Notes: a model not told the origin generated them from the sequence alone. Positions 1 to 6,520 are shown, counted from the stretch's first letter. The stretch is DNA of 11,879 bases from Alphaproteobacteria bacterium (GCA_030428405.1 JAUIEH010000038.1:1-11879), one strand, 5' to 3'. Numbers and translations: made by a program.

Positions 1-408
1 TGCGCCGCGCTGCACGAAGACATCGATCGGTATGCCGCCGCGCGGATACCAATAGCCGCCGACGCGCAGCCATGTCGGCGCAATGGCGTCCTGCAGCCGG
101 TCCGCGATCATATTGGTGCAGCCTTCATGAAAGGCGGCGTGATTGCGAAACGCCGTCAAAAACAGCTTCAGCGATTTGGATTCGACGATCCAATCGTTCG
201 GCGCATAGTCGATGACGAAATGCGCGAAATCGGGCTGGCCGGTCACCGGGCAAAGCGAGGTGAATTCCGGACAGACAAAGCGCACGAGATAAGGATGTTC
301 GCGCGACGGATTGGCGACGCGTTCAAGACGCGCCTCATCAGGCGATGCGGGCTGTTCGGCCGCACCGCCAAGCTGGGTCAGGTCAGAATAGTCAGACTTC
401 TCGCTCAC
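1..408 (-). CDS. queF: NADPH-dependent 7-cyano-7-deazaguanine reductase QueF (3' end outside window)
   Basis: QueF reduces the nitrile of preQ0 to the aminomethyl group of preQ1 with NADPH, in the cytosolic queuosine tRNA-modification pathway. The visible 136 residues match the short single-domain type. The catalytic Cys53 lies in SLCPVTGQPDF, with Asp60 seven residues later. ESKSLK follows around residues 77-82, then FHEGC with His94 and Glu95. Spacings between Cys, Asp, His and Glu equal those of the Bacillus subtilis enzyme. The last visible stretch, WYPRGGIPIDVF, is near the family C-terminus, so roughly 15-20 residues are probably missing beyond position 1. The start is GTG at 406-408, because no ATG is available in frame before the upstream gene. 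A GAGG lies about 13 bases upstream, so the ribosome binding site is unremarkable. The gene sits 37 bases downstream of the Crp/Fnr gene on the same strand, and the two are probably co-transcribed. Confidence 0.95.
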   Translation of the reverse strand, partial: MSEKSDYSDLTQLGGAAEQPASPDEARLERVANPSREHPYLVRFVCPEFTSLCPVTGQPDFAHFVIDYAPNDWIVESKSLKLFLTAFRNHAAFHEGCTNMIADRLQDAIAPTWLRVGGYWYPRGGIPIDVFVQRGA

Positions 409-445
409 AGGCGCGGTCTTAGCCTCGCCCGGCCTGCATGCGCAA

Positions 446-1153
446 TCAGGCGCCCGCCGCCATGGCGCGCAACCGCTTGGGGTCGAGCACTTCCAGCGCG
501 CCGCGTCGCCAGGCGATCAGGCCGTCCTGGCGCATCGATTTCACCATGCGGCTGACATAGACATTGGTGATCCCGAGCGCTGCTGCGAGCTGACCCTGGG
601 TCAATGGCAGCCGGGTCTCATCGACGCCGCCTCCCGCGCCCGCTGCGCGATCCATCAGCTTGATGATGAGATGGGCGATTTTGCCGGCCCCGGATCTGCG
701 CGCGACATTGGACAGTTGATCATGCGCGCGCTCGAGATCGTCGAGCACCATGTTGCGATAGGCCGCATCGACGCGCGGGTCGGATTGGACGAGCTCGAAG
801 AACTGGCTGCGATTGAACAATAGCAGCCAGCAATCCGACAAACATTCCGCGCTGTGCGGCGCATGCCCGTCCGCGTCGAGCTGATGACCGATGATCGCGC
901 CCGGCAGCGCAAAATCGACGATCTGGCGCTGGCCGTCGGGCAAGACATGCTCGAGCGCCACCCAGCCGCGTCGAACGAGATAGAGGCAGTCGAGATCCTG
1001 GCCCTGCGAAAAAACGCGCTGGCCGCGCGCCAACAGGCGTTCGGAAACGCGATGGCGATCAAATTCTTCGTCGAACTCAAACGCCTTCGCCGCGCGGCCT
1101 CTTTGAGCGCGGCCGCGCTCAGCGCTCTCATGTGAATAATGAGGCTGGTCCAT
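446..1153 (-). CDS. Crp/Fnr-family transcriptional regulator
   Basis: This 235-residue protein is a cytoplasmic DNA-binding regulator. Residues about 35-150 form the cyclic-nucleotide-binding-like beta-roll (LYLVRRGWVALEHVLPDGQRQIVDF, then a PGAIIG turn). A long dimerisation helix follows, then a Crp-type winged helix at about 155-232, with recognition-helix region LTQGQLAAALGITNVYVSRMVKSM. There is no N-terminal Fnr-type cysteine cluster; the three cysteines at 56, 104 and 108 are inside the beta-roll. The cAMP-contacting residues typical of enteric CRP are not evident. It therefore looks neither like a classical oxygen sensor nor like a classical cAMP receptor, and the signal is unknown. 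The ATG at 1151-1153 has GAGGG nine bases upstream. The first 30 residues are a charged extension. queF follows 37 bases downstream on the same strand. The target genes cannot be read from the sequence. Confidence 0.93.
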   Translation of the reverse strand: MDQPHYSHESAERGRAQRGRAAKAFEFDEEFDRHRVSERLLARGQRVFSQGQDLDCLYLVRRGWVALEHVLPDGQRQIVDFALPGAIIGHQLDADGHAPHSAECLSDCWLLLFNRSQFFELVQSDPRVDAAYRNMVLDDLERAHDQLSNVARRSGAGKIAHLIIKLMDRAAGAGGGVDETRLPLTQGQLAAALGITNVYVSRMVKSMRQDGLIAWRRGALEVLDPKRLRAMAAGA

Positions 1154-1463
1154 CAGGTTCGACCCTCAGCGCGCACGAAACGTCGACGTACGACGCGTGC
1201 GGCTGCGCCGCTGCTGGCCGCCCGCGGAGGTAAACTTTATTAACAAGTCTCGCGCGGCCAAGGCGTTTCACCCATTGGGAGAGTGATTGAGCGGCGTGCT
1301 CAGCTTTTCGAAATGTCCAAAAACGCTTGCAAAGCGAAACCGAGTGCGCGTGCGTCCGCGCGCTTCGTCGCGTTTGCGCGAAGATATTGAGATTGCGCAC
1401 TTTGTTTAATGACCGCAGCCGCGGAGCTGAGGACACTGCGTGTGGGTTGGGTTAAGCAAGCGA

Positions 1464-1485
1464 CCGGACACGCACGCGTGTCTGG
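1464..1485. promoter_or_regulatory. Near-perfect inverted repeat, operator-like
   Basis: Arms CCGGACACGC and GCGTGTCTGG are separated by AC. Nine of ten pairs are Watson-Crick and one is G-T. The inner seven pairs, GACACGC/GCGTGTC, are perfect. The short spacer and symmetry suit a dimeric regulator better than an RNA hairpin. It lies about 66 bases upstream of the small ORF at 1552. The binding protein is unknown; the nearby Crp/Fnr regulator is a candidate only by proximity. Confidence 0.45.
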
Positions 1486-1502
1486 CCGTTTATGTCGATC
1501 GC

Positions 1503-1526
1503 GCGCACGCATCTTTAGGCGTGCGC
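1503..1526 (+). promoter_or_regulatory. Perfect 8-bp stem-loop upstream of small ORF
   Basis: Arms GCGCACGC and GCGTGCGC flank an 8-base AT-rich loop, ATCTTTAG. The 3' arm ends 25 bases before the ATG at 1552. No T-run follows, so it is not an intrinsic terminator. If the transcript starts upstream, the stem would lie in the leader just before the ribosome binding site and could affect translation or stability. It could equally be a DNA operator. Confidence 0.5.
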
Positions 1527-1551
1527 ATACGGTCGAATCTGAGAGGGGCGT

Positions 1552-1716
1552 ATGCCGATCAGACGCGTAGACGTGATCGACGAGGAGACCGGCGCGGCGC
1601 GCCTCGAAATCTGGACCAGCGAGACCGAAGACTGCGCCGTCATCAAATTCGATTCACGCGAGGAAGCAGTGACCGCGCTAGACCGCATCTGGCGATTGCG
1701 TCACAGCCAACACTGA
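1552..1716 (+). CDS. Small hypothetical protein, 54 residues
   Basis: I do not recognise this protein. The frame runs MPIRRVDVIDEETG to WRLRHSQH and a TGA stop at 1714-1716. It is charged, with one cysteine (residue 28). It looks like a few short beta strands (RRVDVID, ARLEIWTS, CAVIKF) followed by an amphipathic helix (REEAVTALDRIWRLRH), a plausible small folded domain with no signal peptide or membrane segment. Support for reality is a purine-rich GAGAGGGG three bases before the ATG, codon use with G/C third positions like its neighbours, and the fit between the regulator and the DUF4019-like gene. Its stop lies 29 bases from the convergent stop of the next gene. A conserved small cytosolic protein is the likeliest reading, but chance cannot be excluded. 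Confidence 0.55.
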   Translation: MPIRRVDVIDEETGAARLEIWTSETEDCAVIKFDSREEAVTALDRIWRLRHSQH

Positions 1717-1745
1717 GCGGCTCAGCGCACGCGGGCGCGGCGCGG

Positions 1746-2183
1746 TTACAGAGACGACGGCGCCCAAAAGAAGCCGACCACGGACCATTCACCGGATTCT
1801 CTTTTAACCATTATATTTTCCTGGAAGCGACCCGCAGGATATTCGGTCTCGAACTGCAGACCGATAAACTCGCCGAGAATGGGCTCGCCATTTGGTCCGG
1901 GCACCGCGCTGCGCGGCGCTGCATTTATCAGCCTGCGTTCACGCGACGGCCCGCCAAGACGCGCCGCCAAACGGGTCATGTCCGCGCGAAACGCCTGGTC
2001 TTCCATCAGGTTACGGACATCCTCAGCAAACAGCTCATAGGCGCCGTCATAGTCCTCCAGCTCCAGATTGAGCAGGAATGACGTCGCCACGCGCTGCGCA
2101 TCAAGCTGCGGCACGGACTGCGCGAACGCCGCCGGCGCCGACATCACGAACGACGCCAATATGAGAGTTCTGACCAGATTCAT
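1746..2183 (-). CDS. Exported DUF4019-like protein
   Basis: This 145-residue protein begins MNLVRTLILASFVMSAPAAFA and has a typical Sec signal peptide, with probable cleavage after Ala21, so it should be periplasmic. The mature part resembles the DUF4019 family pattern. An N-terminal helix (residues 28-60, with LELEDYDGAYELF) is followed by a region with LGGPSRERRL, then by the beta hairpin GEFIGLQFETEYPAG and the terminal GEWSVVGFFW. The family has no known biochemical role. The start at 2181-2183 was preferred to a GTG-like start 38 codons upstream because it puts the signal peptide at the N-terminus; only a weak GGTGG precedes it. The gene is divergent from the trypsin-like protease, with 196 bases between the starts, and convergent with the 54-residue ORF. 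Family assignment is by pattern and is moderate. Confidence 0.82.
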   Translation of the reverse strand: MNLVRTLILASFVMSAPAAFAQSVPQLDAQRVATSFLLNLELEDYDGAYELFAEDVRNLMEDQAFRADMTRLAARLGGPSRERRLINAAPRSAVPGPNGEPILGEFIGLQFETEYPAGRFQENIMVKRESGEWSVVGFFWAPSSL

Positions 2184-2215
2184 GGCCGCCACCGCTGCTG
2201 CAAAGACGAATGAGA

Positions 2216-2229
2216 GGTGAAATATCACC
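2216..2229. promoter_or_regulatory. 14-bp dyad GGTGA-N4-TCACC in divergent promoter region
   Basis: A perfect inverted repeat, GGTGA AATA TCACC, lies 33 bases upstream of the DUF4019-like start. The GATATT-like sequence on the minus strand inside it could be a -10 element, so a bound dimer would occlude that promoter. Its 5-4-5 architecture is the same size as an Fnr box, but the half-site is different and the register does not match a CRP site. A second pair of complementary octamers, GAATGAGA near 2208 and TCTCATTC near 2305, brackets the intergenic region. Confidence 0.4.
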
Positions 2230-2379
2230 GTCTGCGCGCGCGCGTCTTCGATTCGCCCACAGGATCTCCATGCCTCTTTTGGGCGAGTGAGCGTCAATCT
2301 TCAGTCTCATTCCACCTTTAGCTTTCGCCTCAAAATTGAGAAGCTGAACCACGTGCTTCGTGCGATCGGAACGGGGGCC

Positions 2380-3975
2380 ATGAAGTCAAAGCGTTTTTTC
2401 GCCGTCATCGTGAGCGCTTCGCTCTGGCTCGCATCGGGCTCATCTGCCCAGGAATGCGTGCGCGTCACTCCGCCGAGCGGCGACCGCGTCGTCGGCGGCA
2501 ATCTCGCCGATCTCGGGGAATGGCCGAGCTTTGCGGCCCTGCGCATCGACGACCTGATCAGCGGGGCGATTTCGTATCAATGCGGCGGCGCGGTGATCGC
2601 GCCGGACCTGGTTTTGACGGCGGCGCATTGCACCGCATCAATCCGGGAGCGCGACGGGCGGTTCGTCTGGAGCACGCTGATGGAGACCGGCGTGCTCAGC
2701 GGACCGGCGCAAGTCGTCATCGGAGCGAGCGACGTCACGCAAGTCAGCGAGGACAACGTCTTCGGCGTCGCGGAAATCATCAACCACCCCGACTATGCGG
2801 CGAGCACGCCCTCAAGCCCGCCGCGCAATGATTTCGCGCTCGTGAGGCTCGACCGCCCCTGGGACGGGCCGCTCGCGCGCCTGGACCTCTCCGGAGATTT
2901 CAGCGGCGCTGATGCGCGCGCTTTCGTGGCGGGCTTCGGCGCCACCGGCGAGCCCATGTCCGTGGCGCGCGGCCGCGACAACCGCATGACGACCTCGGGT
3001 TCGTCCCGCCTGCTCTACGCCCAGGTGCCGACAGTTTCACATATGGATTGTTCGAGAACATACGGACAGCCGCCGTTCAATACGCGCATCGAAGAATCCG
3101 ATCACATTTGCGCTGGCTATCAGTCTGGTTTGAACACGGACAATGTCGCGACGGATTCGTGTCAAGGCGATAGCGGCGGCCCGCTGGTCGCGCGCGATGC
3201 ACGTGGTTGCGCGGTTCAAATCGGCGTCGTGAGTTGGGGGCGCGGTTGTGCAGAGCGCGACGCATACGGCGTTTATGCGCGCATCGCTGCGGCCGCTGAG
3301 TTCATCACCCAATACGCACCCGACGCGCTTGCGCCGCTCAACCCGCCCGAAGATGCGCGCCAGGCCGTCGACGAGACATTCGCCGCCATTCAGGAGCTGC
3401 TGGCCCCGGCTGAGGGGCGCGTCGACATTCGCGTCATGATCGGCGACGAAGACCGACAGATCGTGCGCGTCGGCGAAGAAGCGCGGTTTGAAATCACCTC
3501 AGAGATCGCAGGCCGGTTGATCTTTCTAGACATCAACGCCGACGGCGAGGTCTCGCATCTCTTTCCGAACCGCTTCATGGACCCCGAACGCGCCGGACTG
3601 ATCGAGGCTGGCGCAACCGTCACGCTGCCGCCCGCGCCGGAGCAATACGGCGTTCGCATGCGCTTTCCCGTCGTTGAGCCATTGGGACCGAGCCGGCTGG
3701 TCGCCATCGTGACGCCGGAAGATTTTCCGATCGACCTAACAGTCTTTCCAGAGCCGAACGCCGGCGAGCGCCATCGCGGCATCGACGTGGAGGCCGAGCC
3801 GGTCGAGTACGCCATGAACATTCTCGAACAGATCGCGCAGAATGTGGGCGCGCGCGGCGAGGCTTCAGATGACGAACAAAACGCCGAGGCCGTCGAAGAT
3901 GCGGAAAATGGCGCACGCGGTCTCTCGTTAGACGGATGGGCGCTTGGCGTCTTCGACTACGTGGTGGAGGAATAA
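2380..3975 (+). CDS. Secreted trypsin-like serine protease with C-terminal DUF4384-like domain
   Basis: The 531-residue product has a Sec signal peptide (residues 1 to about 23) and a short propeptide ending at Arg36. A VVGG mature N-terminus follows, the classic trypsin activation site. The S1 (chymotrypsin-fold) domain spans about 37-312. His83 lies in LTAAHC, Asp151 in RNDFALV and Ser265 in CQGDSGGPL. Asp259, six residues before the serine, corresponds to the S1-pocket Asp of trypsin and predicts cleavage after Arg or Lys. Cysteine spacing 68-84 and 261-290 matches conserved chymotrypsin-fold disulfides. Residues about 347-455 resemble DUF4384 (VGEEARFEITSE, FLDINADGEVSHLFPNRF, IEAGATVTLPP, LVAIVTPED), a domain often seen with bacterial proteases. 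An acidic tail ends the protein. The ATG at 2380 was chosen because it begins the signal peptide and follows GGGGG. A lipoprotein gene follows 68 bases downstream. Confidence 0.95.
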   Translation: MKSKRFFAVIVSASLWLASGSSAQECVRVTPPSGDRVVGGNLADLGEWPSFAALRIDDLISGAISYQCGGAVIAPDLVLTAAHCTASIRERDGRFVWSTLMETGVLSGPAQVVIGASDVTQVSEDNVFGVAEIINHPDYAASTPSSPPRNDFALVRLDRPWDGPLARLDLSGDFSGADARAFVAGFGATGEPMSVARGRDNRMTTSGSSRLLYAQVPTVSHMDCSRTYGQPPFNTRIEESDHICAGYQSGLNTDNVATDSCQGDSGGPLVARDARGCAVQIGVVSWGRGCAERDAYGVYARIAAAAEFITQYAPDALAPLNPPEDARQAVDETFAAIQELLAPAEGRVDIRVMIGDEDRQIVRVGEEARFEITSEIAGRLIFLDINADGEVSHLFPNRFMDPERAGLIEAGATVTLPPAPEQYGVRMRFPVVEPLGPSRLVAIVTPEDFPIDLTVFPEPNAGERHRGIDVEAEPVEYAMNILEQIAQNVGARGEASDDEQNAEAVEDAENGARGLSLDGWALGVFDYVVEE

Positions 3976-3981
3976 GGCGCG

Positions 3982-4009
3982 GCTGCGCAACCGAACATCA
4001 CTGCGCAGC
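3982..4009 (+). other. Intercistronic stem-loop between protease and lipoprotein genes
   Basis: Perfect 8-base arms GCTGCGCA and TGCGCAGC enclose a 12-base loop, starting six bases after the protease stop codon. There is no following T-run, so it is a poor intrinsic terminator. It would fit an mRNA-stabilising or processing hairpin that sets unequal expression of the two genes, or a Rho-dependent boundary. Confidence 0.45.
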
Positions 4010-4043
4010 ACACGTTGGAAACGGGGCATCAGGGGAGAACGCC

Positions 4044-4721
4044 ATGCATAGGACATTCATCGCGCTCGGGCTGGCCGGGCTTGCCGTCACTGCGTGCCAG
4101 ACCACGTCGTCGGGCTCGCTGATCACCGGCGGCACAGCCGAGGCGGTCAACACGCTCGCGCCCGCCGGCTGCGACGCCGCCATCGGCGATATCGAGATTG
4201 AAACCAATGCCATCTGCCGCGGCGTGGATCTGATCGCCGGCAGCGGTTCGGGGCGTCCGAGCTCGCGACTGCGCTATGCCGAAACCGATCAGTTCGACCT
4301 CGACCTCAACGCATCGATGGACAACGCAATCGATCCGATCCTGCTCGCAGTGGAAGGCGGCGCCATCCCGCTGGCCGACGTTGCGTCCACCGCGCGTCCG
4401 GGACCGAACTCGAAGCGCATCGTCTTCTGGCTGGCGCGCATTCGCGACACGGGCGGTGAAAACATCGCCTGCGCGCCGACCGCCGGCGACCGCGATTTCG
4501 GCGCGGCCCTCGTCAATCTGACAGTCAATATGGCTTTCGATCGGCTCGAAGCTTGGCGGACATATCGTCCGGCTCAGGACTATAACGCCGTTCTGCATGT
4601 CGAGCGCGACGATACCGTGGGCGACCTCCTGGTGCGGCGCATCGAGTTTCATCGCCGCGATTCAGGCCGTCCGCTCGCCTGCCCTGAACCTGCCGCAAGC
4701 GACACTGCAGCCGACGGCTGA
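4044..4721 (+). CDS. Putative outer-membrane lipoprotein of unknown function
   Basis: I do not recognise the family. The 225-residue product starts MHRTFIALGLAGLAVTAC and has a lipobox, VTAC, with lipidated Cys18. Gln at the next position does not fit inner-membrane retention, so outer-membrane anchoring is likely. The mature part is about 207 residues with four further cysteines (43, 58, 143, 213), enough for two disulfides. Hydrophobic beta-like stretches (KRIVFWLARIRD, LVNLTVNMAFDRL, YNAVLHVERDD, LLVRRIEFHRR) suggest a beta-rich folded domain rather than a disordered linker. AGGGGAG six bases upstream supports the ATG at 4044; the longer frame starting 36 codons earlier gives no signal sequence. 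It probably shares a transcript with the upstream protease. Its TGA directly abuts the stop of the convergent caspase-like gene. It could be a partner or substrate of the neighbouring proteases, an inference from position only. Confidence 0.85.
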   Translation: MHRTFIALGLAGLAVTACQTTSSGSLITGGTAEAVNTLAPAGCDAAIGDIEIETNAICRGVDLIAGSGSGRPSSRLRYAETDQFDLDLNASMDNAIDPILLAVEGGAIPLADVASTARPGPNSKRIVFWLARIRDTGGENIACAPTAGDRDFGAALVNLTVNMAFDRLEAWRTYRPAQDYNAVLHVERDDTVGDLLVRRIEFHRRDSGRPLACPEPAASDTAADG

Positions 4722-6365
4722 TCAGGGCGCCTCGCCAAGCGCTTCGAGCCGGCTCGCCGCGATTGTCGCGCCTTCCGGGTCAAGCGCCATGGCGCGCCGG
4801 AAATATGCGACCGCCTGATCGGCGTCGGCTGGAAGGCCCTCGCCGGTGCGGTACATGTCGCCCAACTGTGCGCAGCCGAATGCGTCGCCCTCTTCGCAGG
4901 CGCTATCATAGAAATTGCGCGCCGCGTCGAGATCGACATTGAGACCGCCAAGACCGAACTGGTGCGCCAGACCGAAACGCGCACAACCTGCGGCATCGCT
5001 TAATCTGCAGGCCACGCCGAAATACTCGACCTGCTGCGCCTCGCTCGACGCGTATTGCACAGCGAACTCCGTGCACGCAGCGCCATCCCCCTCATCGTCA
5101 CACCGCCGCCTCACCGCCGCGGCGGGGCTGACCGTGGCGTCCTCTGAGCTTTCGTCCGGCGGTGTGGCTCGCCGTCCGGCGGCGCGCGCTTCGCGCAATG
5201 CGGCGACGTCCGCGTCATTGATCGGCGGTTCGATGATGAAGCCGGCGTCGCGCGAGAACGCCTCAAGGGCGGCGCGCGTGCGGGCGCCCAGCTGACCATC
5301 GGCCGAGCCCGCCGCATAGCCCATCGCAGCCAGCGCCGTCTGGGCCGCCTGGATTCGCGCGCGCTCCGCTTCAGCATCATCAGCGCCGTCATCGCTCTCC
5401 ACTTCATCGACAGACGCGGCATCGCTCGGTGTCACATCTCTCGGCGCCAGGGCAGCCAGCCGCGTCCGCGCGTCATCAGCGAAAGCGCTTTCCGGGAACG
5501 CGCTCAGAAAGCTCTCGAACGCCTCGGCGTCATTGGCGAGGATGGCCGCCCCAAAAGCCAGGAGATCAGGCGGGCTCTCGCTCTCTGCAACCTCCGTATC
5601 CGGACAGCTGATGAAGCAGAAATCCGAGACCAGCGCGCCGGAGATCGTCGGCAAGCGGTAATTCTCACGCGTCTCGCGCACGTCGCGGAACGCGAGAGTG
5701 AAAGCGCGCTCCGCAAAGGTCGCAGGCTCGGTCAAACGCGCGGCGAGCGCGGAAGCGAAAGCGCCATCATCAGGCGCTGTTGCGCCCTCCGCCGTTGCAT
5801 GCGCGATGAACAACCCATTGCGGCGACCCTCCACCACGAAACCACGATCGGGTCCGCGTTCGCCGGCCCATTGCAGCGTATTGCGGCAGGCGTCCGAAAC
5901 GACGAACACCGCGCCTGCCGATGTCGATGACAAAGCGCCGATCAGCTCATCCAGACGCACGCCACGCAACTGCAACTGGCGCGGATCGGTGATCGTCGCA
6001 CCGGCGGGAATGAGAAAATTGCGGCGAATGCCGGCGACGTCGCCTGAGGCGCCATGACCGGCGAAATAGAAAAAACCGATCGTCTCTTCACCACCCGCAT
6101 CGAGGGCCGCGGAAAAGCTATCGACCGCGTTCAGGATCGCTTCACGGTCAGCGTCGCGCAGCGCAGTGACGCTGAAACCCGCCGTTTCGAGCGCTGTCTG
6201 AAGCTCTGCGACGTCATCGTGCGGGCGAGACAACGCGCCCACTTCCGCCGGATAATCCTCATTGCCGATCAATAGCGCCAGGCGTTCGCCGGTCTGCGCA
6301 AGCGCGGCTGAAGCCGAAAACAATGCGAGCACGGCGGCGCTCAGCATTCGGGTCAGAATTCTCAT
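4722..6365 (-). CDS. Secreted caspase-like (peptidase C14) protein with peptidoglycan-binding-like and Sel1/Hcp-like repeats
   Basis: From the ATG at 6363-6365 the product has 547 residues. It starts with a signal peptide (MRILTRMLSAAVLALF..ALAQ, about 1-24). The caspase-like p20 region follows at about 27-250: RLALLIGNEDY strand, His104 in FYFAGHGAS, and Cys160 in VVSDACRN, the canonical dyad of clan CD C14 peptidases. Residues about 265-310 form an alpha-helical linker, followed by an acidic low-complexity stretch. Residues about 333-395 resemble PG_binding_1 (IQAAQTALAAMGYAAGSADGQLG, RTRAALEAF). The last 125 residues carry Sel1-like repeats with cysteine pairs 422/431, 453/461 and 490/498, as in the disulfide-bridged repeats of Helicobacter Hcp proteins. 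A GTG three codons upstream is an alternative start; neither has a strong ribosome binding site. The protein should act in the periplasm or outside. Its cleavage specificity cannot be read from the sequence. Confidence 0.93.
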   Translation of the reverse strand: MRILTRMLSAAVLALFSASAALAQTGERLALLIGNEDYPAEVGALSRPHDDVAELQTALETAGFSVTALRDADREAILNAVDSFSAALDAGGEETIGFFYFAGHGASGDVAGIRRNFLIPAGATITDPRQLQLRGVRLDELIGALSSTSAGAVFVVSDACRNTLQWAGERGPDRGFVVEGRRNGLFIAHATAEGATAPDDGAFASALAARLTEPATFAERAFTLAFRDVRETRENYRLPTISGALVSDFCFISCPDTEVAESESPPDLLAFGAAILANDAEAFESFLSAFPESAFADDARTRLAALAPRDVTPSDAASVDEVESDDGADDAEAERARIQAAQTALAAMGYAAGSADGQLGARTRAALEAFSRDAGFIIEPPINDADVAALREARAAGRRATPPDESSEDATVSPAAAVRRRCDDEGDGAACTEFAVQYASSEAQQVEYFGVACRLSDAAGCARFGLAHQFGLGGLNVDLDAARNFYDSACEEGDAFGCAQLGDMYRTGEGLPADADQAVAYFRRAMALDPEGATIAASRLEALGEAP

Positions 6366-6402
6366 AAGGCACACATCGAAGAAGCCGCTTCGGTCAGCGG
6401 CG

Positions 6403-6427
6403 AGCCTATCGCGCAGAAGCGCGCCAA
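6403..6427 (-). promoter_or_regulatory. Candidate promoter for the caspase-like gene
   Basis: On the minus strand TTGGCG (6427-6422) is followed by an 11-base spacer and GATAGGCT (6410-6403). This resembles the Caulobacter-type housekeeping form, TTGACG with a 10-14 base spacer and a GCTA-containing -10. A start near 6396 would give a leader of about 30 bases before the ATG. The same architecture occurs on the other strand for the divergent gene. Confidence 0.5.
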
Positions 6428-6467
6428 TCTATGACGCGCCTCCAAGCAAACGACGAAATCCGCCCCA

Positions 6468-6492
6468 CTGGCGCCGTAAAACCAGCTAGGCT
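6468..6492 (+). promoter_or_regulatory. Candidate promoter for the six-cysteine secreted protein
   Basis: CTGGCG (6468-6473), an 11-base spacer and GCTAGGCT (6485-6492) mirror the divergent promoter at 6403-6427 in spacing and sequence. Transcription would begin about 20-25 bases before the ATG at 6521. GAGGTGA between them supplies the ribosome binding site. Confidence 0.5.
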
Positions 6493-6520
6493 GCCCTCAA
6501 AAGCTTGTGAGGTGAGCGCC

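Larger units (their letters stand above)
1154..1551. other. Intergenic region rich in inverted repeats
   Basis: No convincing gene lies in this 398-base stretch. Minus-strand frames of 102 and 70 codons overlap each other, lack recognisable motifs and have unsuitable composition. The region holds a perfect 5-base dyad (TGAGC/GCTCA, loop of 5) at 1288-1302 and the two stronger dyads listed separately at 1464-1485 and 1503-1526. An AT-rich patch near 1231-1246 stands out from the surrounding GC-rich DNA and could be part of the promoter of the minus-strand regulator, but no clean -35/-10 pair was found there. The region must hold promoters for genes reading outward in both directions. Confidence 0.6.

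Noticed and set aside
1128..1512. Minus-strand frames of 102 and 70 codons upstream of the Crp/Fnr gene
   Set aside because: They overlap each other and the likely promoter region, and have no recognisable motif or ribosome binding site.
1440..2081. 213-codon plus-strand frame across the small ORF and the DUF4019-like gene
   Set aside because: It starts inside the intergenic dyads, is arginine-rich and is antisense to a signal-peptide-bearing gene; it looks like a compositional shadow.
3982..4009. Intrinsic terminator after the trypsin-like gene
   Set aside because: The stem is good but lacks a T-run, and the lipoprotein gene follows closely on the same strand.
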